This document shows, piece after piece, positions 1 to 5,103 of a stretch of 5,103 nt of DNA; the first letter of the stretch is position 1; each line of letters starts with the position of its first letter. Under the pieces are notes generated by a model that saw only the letters and a program-made list of their open reading frames with translations, ran no database searches and was not told where the DNA came from. A program made the translations under genes and the position numbers. The DNA is from Deltaproteobacteria bacterium (GTDB lineage Bacteria; Desulfobacterota; DSM-4660; Desulfatiglandales; Desulfatiglandaceae): positions 1 through 5,103 of the forward strand of contig JAFDKD010000289.1 in the NCBI GenBank assembly GCA_019307165.1. The letters run 5' to 3'.

Positions 1-846
1 CAGGCCGGCGGGGACCTCTTCCGGCAGCTGAAACCAGTCGGCGGGCTGCGGCCGAGCGGGGCGCGTCTCCGGGTAGCGTCCCAGAAGGACCGCCAGGTTC
101 TGTTGCGTAATACCCAGGTCTTGTCGCAGCGGGGGCAGGGTGCTCTCACCCTGGGCCAGAACGCGGCGCGCCTGCCGGACGTCCAGGACCGAGGTCAGCC
201 CCCGTCGGTACCTGTTCTCCACAAATTCAAGGCTTCGCTTGTAGCTTACAATGCTGTTTTCGGCGATCTGTATTCTACGCTCCAGCGCCTGGATCTGGAA
301 ATAGAGAGCGGCGGTCTCCGCCGCGACCGTTTGAGCCACGGTCCGGCGGGAGGCCTCCGCCGCCATCAAGTCCCCCAGGGCGGCCTCCTCCGACCGGGCC
401 AGTTTGCCCCAGAGATCCAATTCGAAAGAAGCGGGGACCGAGATGGAATATATAGTGGTCTTCTGACCGGAGTAAAACGGTATGCCGCGGATGGTTGCGA
501 ATTGCTGACGCTTGGCTTCCCCCTGGAGCCCAAGCGTAGGGAACCGTCCGGCATGGGTCTGTTTCAGGACGGCCTGAACTTCCTGGACCCTGGCCGCCGC
601 CCGTTTGATGTCCAGGTTGTTTTTCAGGGCCTCGGGAACCAGCCGATTCAGGACCGGATCTTGAAATACCTGCCACCAACGGTCCAGCAAACGCACGGGC
701 GAGGCGTCCGGGGGCGCATGGTGAAATTTGGCCGGCACCTGAATGCCCGTATCGGGCCGTTTATAATCCGGCCCCAGCTTCATGCAGCCGGAAAATATAA
801 GGGCCGCCATTAGCCACGCAAGGAAAAAAGCGGTTTTCGATTTCAT
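1..846 (-). CDS. RND-type efflux outer-membrane factor lipoprotein (NodT/OprM family), N-terminal 282 residues, cut by window edge
   Basis: The frame is open from an ATG at 844-846 to position 1, so only the first 282 residues are visible; the family is usually about 450-500 residues. The product should be a trimeric outer-membrane channel that docks on a periplasmic adaptor and an inner-membrane pump to expel drugs, metals or other toxic compounds. Seen in the sequence: a basic n-region (MKSK), a hydrophobic segment at residues 6-18, and a lipobox ending FSGC with the lipidated Cys at residue 21. The family signature LGPDYKRP follows at 24-31, then the WWQVFQDP motif (57-64) and the first helical repeat with NNLDI (76-80). 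FELDLWGKL (141-149) and NRYRRGLTSVLDVRQA (211-226) are typical of the coiled-coil/periplasmic barrel, and LAVLLGRYPE (251-260) is the usual end of the first half. The start overlaps the tetR stop (ATGA), implying co-transcription and coupled translation. Substrate cannot be told. Confidence 0.93.
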   Translation of the reverse strand, partial: MKSKTAFFLAWLMAALIFSGCMKLGPDYKRPDTGIQVPAKFHHAPPDASPVRLLDRWWQVFQDPVLNRLVPEALKNNLDIKRAAARVQEVQAVLKQTHAGRFPTLGLQGEAKRQQFATIRGIPFYSGQKTTIYSISVPASFELDLWGKLARSEEAALGDLMAAEASRRTVAQTVAAETAALYFQIQALERRIQIAENSIVSYKRSLEFVENRYRRGLTSVLDVRQARRVLAQGESTLPPLRQDLGITQQNLAVLLGRYPETRPARPQPADWFQLPEEVPAGL

Positions 847-1496
847 GGATTCGCTCCCGTTTTTCCCAGGTCGATGCCGTTCAGTGCAAAATGAATGATG
901 TGTTCCACCAACCGGGCCCTGAATTCGGGATCGTACTGCCGGCCGGTGATTCGAATGATGGCTTCCTTGGCAAAGGTGAAATGGATCACCATGGCCATGA
1001 TGCACCAGATGTTGAGCATGAGGTTTTCATCGGCCCCATCCCCGGAATCCGCCGGACTGAGGTACCTTCCAAACTCGCGGAGAAACGGGACCATTACTTC
1101 CTTTGCAATAAGTTCGAATGCTTCGGAGGGTTTTGCCAGTTCCCTTGCCATGAGTTGATGGTGACGGACGCGCTCCTCTTCGGTCATGGGGCCTTCCAGG
1201 AATGCCCTGGCCAGCGCCCGGACCGCGGCGGCGGGCGTGGGCGCCTCCTCCTGTTCCATATAACGCTCGAAGGTTCGGCGGATCCGAATGGCGCGGGGAA
1301 TCCACCTGGAGCGAAACACCTCCTGGTAGAGGTCGTGTTTACTTCCGAAATAATAATTGACGGAGGCCAGATTGCACCCGGCCTTCTGGGTGATTTCCCG
1401 GACGGTGACCCCGCGATAGCCCTTCTGGGCGAACAACCCCTCGGCCTCGTCCAGTATGCGGTCTTTGGTTGATATCTCTTTTCTAAGGTTGGTCAT
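843..1496 (-). CDS. TetR/AcrR-family transcriptional repressor, CecR (YbiH)-like C-terminal domain
   Basis: A complete 217-residue protein of normal TetR size. Residues 11-58 form the DNA-binding domain: a helix with AEGLFAQKGYRGVTV leads into the helix-turn-helix EITQKAGCNLASVNYYFGSK (34-53), including the hallmark NYYFGSKHDLY end. The C-terminal ligand and dimer domain (about 85-210) has the pattern HHQLMARELAKPSEAF (112-127) followed by PFL, like the CecR/YbiH C-terminal family (formerly DUF1956). In E. coli, CecR controls an efflux operon. Here the gene is first in an operon with an outer-membrane efflux channel, which fits local control of an export pump. The ATG at 1494-1496 is preceded by GGGAGAG and lies about 20 nt from the predicted transcription start, so this start is well supported. 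Family assignment is firm; the CecR subgroup is an inference from motif memory, and the inducing ligand is unknown. Confidence 0.93.
   Translation of the reverse strand: MTNLRKEISTKDRILDEAEGLFAQKGYRGVTVREITQKAGCNLASVNYYFGSKHDLYQEVFRSRWIPRAIRIRRTFERYMEQEEAPTPAAAVRALARAFLEGPMTEEERVRHHQLMARELAKPSEAFELIAKEVMVPFLREFGRYLSPADSGDGADENLMLNIWCIMAMVIHFTFAKEAIIRITGRQYDPEFRARLVEHIIHFALNGIDLGKTGANP
854..858 (-). promoter_or_regulatory. Ribosome binding site of the efflux channel gene, inside the tetR 3' end
   Basis: GGGAG on the minus strand lies 7 nt upstream of the ATG at 844-846. It sits within the last codons of tetR. Together with the ATGA stop/start overlap (843-846) it fixes the channel start and implies that the two genes are translated from one mRNA. 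Confidence 0.7.
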
Positions 1497-1500
1497 ACGG

Positions 1501-1507
1501 CTCTCCC
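1501..1507 (-). promoter_or_regulatory. Ribosome binding site of tetR
   Basis: GGGAGAG on the minus strand, 4 nt before the ATG at 1494-1496. It lies in a very short predicted leader and supports the annotated start. Confidence 0.7.
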
Positions 1508-1513
1508 GGTTTC

Positions 1514-1529
1514 ATACAAACATTTGTAT
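1514..1529. promoter_or_regulatory. Probable TetR operator palindrome
   Basis: ATACAAA-CA-TTTGTAT is a perfect inverted repeat with 7-bp arms and a 2-bp centre. It covers the whole -10 box and the predicted transcription start of the tetR promoter, the classic place for an autorepressing TetR dimer. A second, shorter palindrome AAAC-N4-GTTT (1531-1542) sits in the promoter spacer 15 bp away centre to centre. In addition, CATACAAAC (1513-1521) and GTTTGAATG (1539-1547) form a larger imperfect inverted repeat with 8 of 9 positions paired. The site might therefore hold two dimers. Binding by this particular regulator is inferred from location. Confidence 0.65.
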
Positions 1530-1551
1530 TAAACGGTTGTTTGAATGTCAA
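1523..1551 (-). promoter_or_regulatory. Sigma-70-type promoter of the tetR-efflux operon
   Basis: On the minus strand there is a perfect -35 box TTGACA (1546-1551), a 17-bp spacer, and a -10 box TACAAA (1523-1528), a 4/6 match to TATAAT. Transcription would begin near 1516, leaving a leader of roughly 20 nt that contains the Shine-Dalgarno sequence. The -10 box is embedded in a palindrome, so a bound repressor would block RNA polymerase. The box match and spacing are read directly; activity is inferred. Confidence 0.72.
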
Positions 1552-1576
1552 GGGGAAATTTTCTCAACTCGTTTTA

Positions 1577-1592
1577 GGGTGAAAATTTTGCA
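1577..1592 (+). promoter_or_regulatory. Weak sigma-54-like promoter candidate for the large exported protein gene
   Basis: GG at 1578-1579 and GC at 1590-1591 are exactly 10 nt apart, and the -12 element TTGCA (1588-1592) is intact. Most of the remaining -24 element (TGGCAC) is poorly matched. Transcription would start near 1603, giving a leader of about 125 nt. This is a low-information match and could be chance. It is listed because no better plus-strand promoter is visible. Confidence 0.25.
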
Positions 1593-1715
1593 GCGTCATA
1601 TAACATGATTAGTTTAAGACACTGTTTACATCCTGAAACTACTGCGTGCCCACGATGCAATTTCTGGATGGGCCGGGAATTCAATAAGTTCGTTGAATCG
1701 GTATCAGCTCTCGCC

Positions 1716-1721
1716 AGGGGG
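1716..1721 (+). promoter_or_regulatory. Ribosome binding site supporting the GTG start at 1727
   Basis: AGGGGG lies 5 nt before the GTG at 1727-1729. No ATG in this frame gives a better combination of Shine-Dalgarno and intact signal peptide; the next in-frame ATG (1817) would remove the signal peptide. The GTG is therefore preferred. Confidence 0.7.
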
Positions 1722-1726
1722 AAAGC

Positions 1727-4700
1727 GTGCGAAAAGTATTTTTGTCTGCGTTGATTTTGAATTTGGCTGTCTTCAGTGGATCGGCAAGCTTAACAAAGGA
1801 GGTGCGAGCGGAATCCATGCCGCGTGCATATGATAATGCCACAATAAGCCCGGACGGTTCAGCGCGATCCGGAGCCATGTCCGCAACCAATGAAGGCGTT
1901 TTTCCGGGATATAACCTGTTTTCCCCATTGAATTCAACGGACACGTATCTGATGACCAATGACGGGGAAATCATTCACGACTGGCCCAGCGACTACCAGC
2001 CTGCAAGTTCCGTATATCTTCTTGAGAACGGAAATGTTCTCCGCCCCGGCAGACTGGACGTTCCCATATTCGCCGGCGGCGGCGCCGGCGGCGTCGTTCA
2101 GGAAATATCGCCGGGCGGGAGCGTGGTTTGGCAATATGAATTCGCCAACGATCAGCACCGTCTACATCACGATGTCGAGCGGTTGCCCAACGGTAATGTG
2201 CTGATGATCGCCTGGGAGCTTAAAACGGCGCAAGAGGCAATCGACGCGGGTCGCGACCCTTCTTTATTGATTGAGGGCGAGCTTTGGCCTGACATTGTCA
2301 TCGAGGTGGAACCTGCCGGTGCCACGGGCGGCAGGATCGTGTGGGAATGGCACGTTTTCGATCACCTGATTCAGGATTACGATCCGACCAAAGCGAATTT
2401 CGGAGTGGTGCCCGGCCACCCTGAACGAATCGATCTGAACTTCGTTCGCACCGAAAGTGCGTTGCCAGGATCCGCCGACTGGCAACACTGTAACGCCATT
2501 GATTATAATGCGGAATTCGATCAAATCATGCTAAGCGTTCATCACTTCGGTGAAATTTGGATTATCGATCACAGTACCACCACTGCTGAAGCCGCCGGCC
2601 GCACCGGCGGGAACAGCGGCAAAGGCGGTGACCTTCTTTACCGTTGGGGCAATCCACAGGCCTATGGGGCTGGTGATGAATCCGATCAAAAGTTTTTCGG
2701 CCAGCACGATGCGCAATGGATTGCGGCCGGCCTGCCAGGAGCGGGAAATATCCTCGTTTTCAATAACGGAAGTGGGCGACCTGAAGGCTATTATTCTTCG
2801 ATCGAGGAGATCACGCCACCGGTGGACGCATCCGGCGGTTATTCGATCATCCCCGGATCGTCCTACGGGCCGGAAGCCCAGGCGTGGGTGTACACGGCCG
2901 ACAATCCGATCGATTTCTATGCTTCATTTATCTCCGGCGCCCAACGGCTGCCGAACGGCAATACGCTTGTTTGCAACGGGCCCATCGGATCGTTTTTCGA
3001 GGTTGACGCGGAAAAGGAAACCGTCTGGGCGTACGATTACGGAGAAAGAGTTTTCCGGGTAACGCGCTACGCGACCGATTATCCCGGTTTGCCGGCGAGC
3101 TATTTGGTTGTCGATACAGCGCAGGATACATGCTACGACGACGCGGGGCGGCCCATCGTCTGTCCCGCACCGGGTGATCATTTCTATGGCCAGGATGCCC
3201 ATTATGGGGGCCGCTCCCCAAAATATCTTGACAACGGGGACGGCACCGTCACCGATCTTCAAACGGGATTGACGTGGCAGCAGGATCCAGGGGAAAAGAT
3301 GACCTTGGAAGAGGCCGAGGCCGGGCTGTCGTCCTTTGATCTCGGAGGGTACGCGGACTGGCGGATGCCAACCATCAAGGAACTGTATTCCCTGATCCGT
3401 TTCACCGGGGTGACCGGCAGCTCCAAGGGGGATTCGACGCCGTATATCGACACGGACTTTTTCGTGTTCAACTATGGCGACACCGTTGCCGGCGAGCGGT
3501 TCATTGACGCGCAGTACCTATCGGGCACCCTGTATGCCGGCACCACCATGAACGGGGATAAATCCGCTTTTGGGGTTAATTTTGCGGACGGCCGCATCAA
3601 GGGATACGGATTGACCGACCCTGTAACTCAGGAAGACAAGGAATTTTTTGTGATTTATGTCCGTGGAAAAACGGGTTACGGAACGAATCGTTTTGTGGAC
3701 AACGGAGACGGCACGATTACGGATACCGCCACCGGGCTCATGTGGATGCGGGTTGACAGCGGGGCGCTCGAGGCGGGCGACGGCGCCGACGGCAGACTTA
3801 ACTGGCGGCACGCTCTCCAGTGGGCTGAAACCCTTGAATACGCGGGTTACCTGGATTGGCGACTTCCGAATGCCAAAGAACTCCAGAGCATTGTCGATTA
3901 CACCCGGTCACCGCAGTCGACCGGCTCGGCCGCAATCGATCCGAGTTTCAGCATCACATCGCTTATCGACGGCAATGGTGAGACGAACTATCCCTATTTC
4001 TGGACCGGCACCACCCACCTGGATGGCGCAATGCCCGGGGAATACGCCGTTTACATCGCCTTTGGCGAGGCCCAGGGCTACATGGAAATTCCTCCCGGTT
4101 CGGGCAACTACCAGTTGCTGGACGTTCATGGGGCGGGCGCCCAGCGGAGCGACCCGAAAGACGGCGACCCTTCCGCCTATCCTTACGGCCACGGTCCCCA
4201 GGGTGATGTCATCAGCATATTTAATTTTGTACGCTGTGTCCGCGGGGTATCAGGAAATGGGGACGGCATTCCCGAAAGCAACCTGGTCCTGGATTTTGGA
4301 ACCGACGGTACCTGGCTTTACGACGGCTGGGCATGGGATCAGATAAGTCCCCTGAACCCGGCACAGATGACCGAGTGGGGAGGCCGGGTGGCAATGGATT
4401 TCCCCGGTTACGGCGTGTACGCATATGACGGCGAGGAATTCGGTTACATCCACTGGTACGGCCCCGAATCCATGGTTCAGTGGGGTGATCGCCTGGCGAT
4501 GGACTATGAGATGTACGGCGTTTACACCTACGACGGAAACGCATTGGTATATGTCCATTGGCTGAGTCCGGAAATGATGGTCCAGTGGGCAGACCGCCTG
4601 GTATTGGATTACGGGCGTTACGGGACGTATGCCTATGATGGGAGCGACTGGACGTTCATCCATGTGTTGAGTCCGGATGATATGGTTGTCTGGGAAAGTT

Positions 4701-5023
4701 ATCTCGTCGCCGATTTTAGTGATTGGGGCGTTTGGGGTTTCGACGGGAATGACTGGATATTTATACAGGAGGCGAATCCGGAAGGAATGGTCGTCTGGCG
4801 AAATCAGCTGGTTTTCGATTTCGGTTCGGCGGGGGTCTATATCCAAAATGACGAAGGCGGGACGATCATCACCTACGCCGACCCCGAAGACATGGCGCCC
4901 TGGGAAGATCTGCTCGTTCTGGATTTGGGAGGCGAAGGCATTTATGTGTATGACGGGGCCTACTTAAAGCAAATCAGCAGGGCCGATCCCGAAGGCATCG
5001 CCGTTCTCCACAGGGTTGAGTAA
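1727..5023 (+). CDS. Exported mosaic protein: arylsulfotransferase-like propeller, two DUF1566 modules, seven 35-residue repeats
   Basis: 1098 residues, GTG start, TAA stop. Residues 1-28 look like a Sec signal peptide (MRK, then a hydrophobic stretch to about 20; cleavage near SGSA or VRA is unclear). Residues about 60-445 match arylsulfate sulfotransferase (ASST) propellers. Motifs are HHDVERLPNGN (147-157), HCNAIDYN (254-261), LLYRWGNPQAYG (303-314), QHDAQW (326-331) and SGAQRLPNGNTL (403-414). ASST enzymes move sulfate from phenolic sulfate esters to other phenols without PAPS, in the periplasm. Residues about 461-647 and 656-840 are DUF1566 (Lcl C-terminal) modules, each with DNGDGT-TD-TGL-W and DWR-P-KEL; the second ends in VRCVRG. 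Residues 853-1098 are seven 35-residue repeats. No transmembrane segment beyond the signal peptide and no C-terminal sorting signal is visible, so the product should be periplasmic or secreted. Activity is uncertain because the residue expected for the catalytic Arg appears to be His272. Confidence 0.88.
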   Translation: MRKVFLSALILNLAVFSGSASLTKEVRAESMPRAYDNATISPDGSARSGAMSATNEGVFPGYNLFSPLNSTDTYLMTNDGEIIHDWPSDYQPASSVYLLENGNVLRPGRLDVPIFAGGGAGGVVQEISPGGSVVWQYEFANDQHRLHHDVERLPNGNVLMIAWELKTAQEAIDAGRDPSLLIEGELWPDIVIEVEPAGATGGRIVWEWHVFDHLIQDYDPTKANFGVVPGHPERIDLNFVRTESALPGSADWQHCNAIDYNAEFDQIMLSVHHFGEIWIIDHSTTTAEAAGRTGGNSGKGGDLLYRWGNPQAYGAGDESDQKFFGQHDAQWIAAGLPGAGNILVFNNGSGRPEGYYSSIEEITPPVDASGGYSIIPGSSYGPEAQAWVYTADNPIDFYASFISGAQRLPNGNTLVCNGPIGSFFEVDAEKETVWAYDYGERVFRVTRYATDYPGLPASYLVVDTAQDTCYDDAGRPIVCPAPGDHFYGQDAHYGGRSPKYLDNGDGTVTDLQTGLTWQQDPGEKMTLEEAEAGLSSFDLGGYADWRMPTIKELYSLIRFTGVTGSSKGDSTPYIDTDFFVFNYGDTVAGERFIDAQYLSGTLYAGTTMNGDKSAFGVNFADGRIKGYGLTDPVTQEDKEFFVIYVRGKTGYGTNRFVDNGDGTITDTATGLMWMRVDSGALEAGDGADGRLNWRHALQWAETLEYAGYLDWRLPNAKELQSIVDYTRSPQSTGSAAIDPSFSITSLIDGNGETNYPYFWTGTTHLDGAMPGEYAVYIAFGEAQGYMEIPPGSGNYQLLDVHGAGAQRSDPKDGDPSAYPYGHGPQGDVISIFNFVRCVRGVSGNGDGIPESNLVLDFGTDGTWLYDGWAWDQISPLNPAQMTEWGGRVAMDFPGYGVYAYDGEEFGYIHWYGPESMVQWGDRLAMDYEMYGVYTYDGNALVYVHWLSPEMMVQWADRLVLDYGRYGTYAYDGSDWTFIHVLSPDDMVVWESYLVADFSDWGVWGFDGNDWIFIQEANPEGMVVWRNQLVFDFGSAGVYIQNDEGGTIITYADPEDMAPWEDLLVLDLGGEGIYVYDGAYLKQISRADPEGIAVLHRVE
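3107..4246 (+). repeat. Two tandem DUF1566 (Lcl C-terminal) modules within the large protein
   Basis: Module 1 spans residues 461-647 (3107-3667) and module 2 residues 656-840 (3692-4246). Paired landmarks are LDNGDGTVTDLQTGLTW (501-517) with VDNGDGTITDTATGLMW (657-673), and YADWRMPTIKEL (542-553) with YLDWRLPNAKEL (708-719). Module 1 carries the leader often seen before such modules, with CYDDAGRPIVCP and FYGQDAHY (469-493). It ends in YVRG without the usual Cys, whereas module 2 ends in VRCVRG. The family includes the C-terminal domain of the Legionella collagen-like adhesin Lcl, which binds sulfated glycosaminoglycans. A binding role here is inferred. Confidence 0.82.
4283..5020 (+). repeat. 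Seven tandem 105-bp units encoding 35-residue YDG/W repeats
   Basis: The last 246 residues divide without gaps into seven units, starting at 4283, 4388, 4493, 4598, 4703, 4808 and 4913; the last is one residue longer. The shared pattern by position in the unit is: Asp at 4, Gly at 9, aromatic at 11, Tyr-Asp-Gly at 13-15, Ile/Val at 21, Pro at 26, Met at 29 and Trp at 32. Units 2 and 3 are identical at 21 of 35 residues. Units 6 and 7 are the most degenerate: unit 6 loses YDG, and unit 7 lacks Trp at position 32. The regular aromatic/Gly/Asp spacing suggests short beta-hairpins, perhaps a propeller or beta-solenoid used for binding. I do not recognise a named family with certainty. Confidence 0.85.
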
Positions 5024-5028
5024 AGTAA

Positions 5029-5055
5029 AGGGTGTCAGGTCTCAACATTTGACAA
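5029..5055. repeat. Possible REP-like / transposase-associated motif
   Basis: Starting 5 nt after the stop codon, AGGGTGTCAGGTCTCAACAT followed by TTGACAA resembles the (G)GGTCAGGTCT-type sequence that I recall flanking REP-associated tyrosine transposases (RAYT, IS200-like) in Proteobacteria and Desulfobacterota. TGTCA (5033-5037) and TGACA (5050-5054) form a short inverted repeat with a 12-nt loop. Only one copy is visible, and no transposase lies within the window. This is a resemblance from memory. Confidence 0.35.
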
Positions 5056-5077
5056 CTGGAAATAAAGATGATACAAA
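5049..5077 (+). promoter_or_regulatory. Promoter-like sequence pointing out of the right edge
   Basis: TTGACA (5049-5054), a 17-bp spacer and TACAAA (5072-5077) repeat exactly the box sequences and spacing of the tetR promoter. It would drive transcription rightward from about 5084, beyond the window. No start codon with a ribosome binding site is visible before 5103, so the target is unknown. Chance occurrence is possible. Confidence 0.4.
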
Positions 5078-5103
5078 CGGGAAAAAATTGAATTGGATTT
5101 ATT

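Larger units (their letters stand above)
1552..1726. other. Intergenic leader region upstream of the large exported protein
   Basis: This AT-richer stretch of about 175 bp separates the divergent promoter from the GTG start of the large gene. It contains a perfect 8-bp inverted repeat, AAATTTTC (1556-1563) and GAAAATTT (1581-1588), with a 17-nt gap. It also contains ATTCAA (1679-1684) paired with TTGAAT (1693-1698) across 8 nt. No convincing sigma-70 promoter for the plus-strand gene was found: TATAAC at 1599-1604 has no good -35 box at the right distance. There is no intrinsic terminator and no recognised riboswitch. A 49-codon frame at 1605-1754 is discussed in the findings but is not annotated as a gene. 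Confidence 0.5.

Noticed and set aside
103..813. Long plus-strand open frame opposite the efflux channel gene
   Set aside because: It is a shadow of the minus-strand channel gene, whose translation shows a lipobox and all family motifs. The plus-strand product resembles nothing and has a composition typical of an antisense frame.
891..1472. Plus-strand open frame opposite tetR
   Set aside because: It is antisense to a clear TetR-family protein; it has no ribosome binding site or recognisable motif.
1625..1652. TTTACA as a -35 box for the large gene
   Set aside because: The sequence 17 bp downstream (GCCCAC) bears no resemblance to a -10 box, and neighbouring spacings are no better.
4250..4846. 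198-codon minus-strand open frame across the 35-residue repeats
   Set aside because: It exists because the repeats leave the antisense frame open periodically. The plus-strand repeat pattern is clearly the coding one, and the frame lacks a signal or known motif.
5024..5103. Intrinsic terminator after the large gene
   Set aside because: No GC-rich stem followed by a T-run is present. The only inverted repeat (TGTCA/TGACA) has 5-bp arms and no T-tract.

Overview
The window suggests a Gram-negative, moderately GC-rich bacterium. An outer-membrane lipoprotein efflux channel requires an outer membrane. A very large exported protein combines an arylsulfotransferase-like propeller, DUF1566 modules and short Trp/Tyr/Asp-Gly repeats, a style I associate with Desulfobacterota (former Deltaproteobacteria). 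That placement is an inference from gene style, not something the sequence proves.

Left part (1-1496, minus strand): an efflux-type operon. A TetR-family repressor with a CecR/YbiH-like C-terminal region is transcribed first. It overlaps by 4 bp (ATGA) a NodT/OprM-type outer-membrane factor lipoprotein, which runs off the left edge. The rest of the pump (periplasmic adaptor and inner-membrane transporter) is expected beyond position 1. A TTGACA-17 bp-TACAAA promoter lies just upstream of the regulator, and a perfect 7+2+7 bp palindrome covers its -10 box. This is the usual arrangement for autorepression, so the regulator probably controls itself and the downstream pump genes.

Intergenic part (1497-1726): the operator/promoter, then about 175 bp with an 8-bp inverted repeat, a weak sigma-54-like GG-N10-GC element pointing right, and a Shine-Dalgarno sequence for a GTG start.

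Right part (1727-5023, plus strand): one exported 1098-residue protein with a mosaic architecture. It has a signal peptide, an arylsulfotransferase (ASST)-like beta-propeller, two DUF1566/Lcl-C modules, and seven tandem repeats of exactly 35 residues at the C-terminus. It is the most unusual object here. By rough spacing, the ASST histidines are kept but the position expected for the active-site arginine is a histidine, so the chemistry may differ from classic arylsulfate sulfotransferases or be lost.

Tail (5024-5103): 80 bp without a gene. It holds a GGTGTCAGGTCT-type motif resembling sequences found beside REP-associated (RAYT/IS200-like) transposases, and a second TTGACA-17-TACAAA promoter-like pair pointing out of the window. 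No tRNA, rRNA, CRISPR array or complete insertion sequence was seen.
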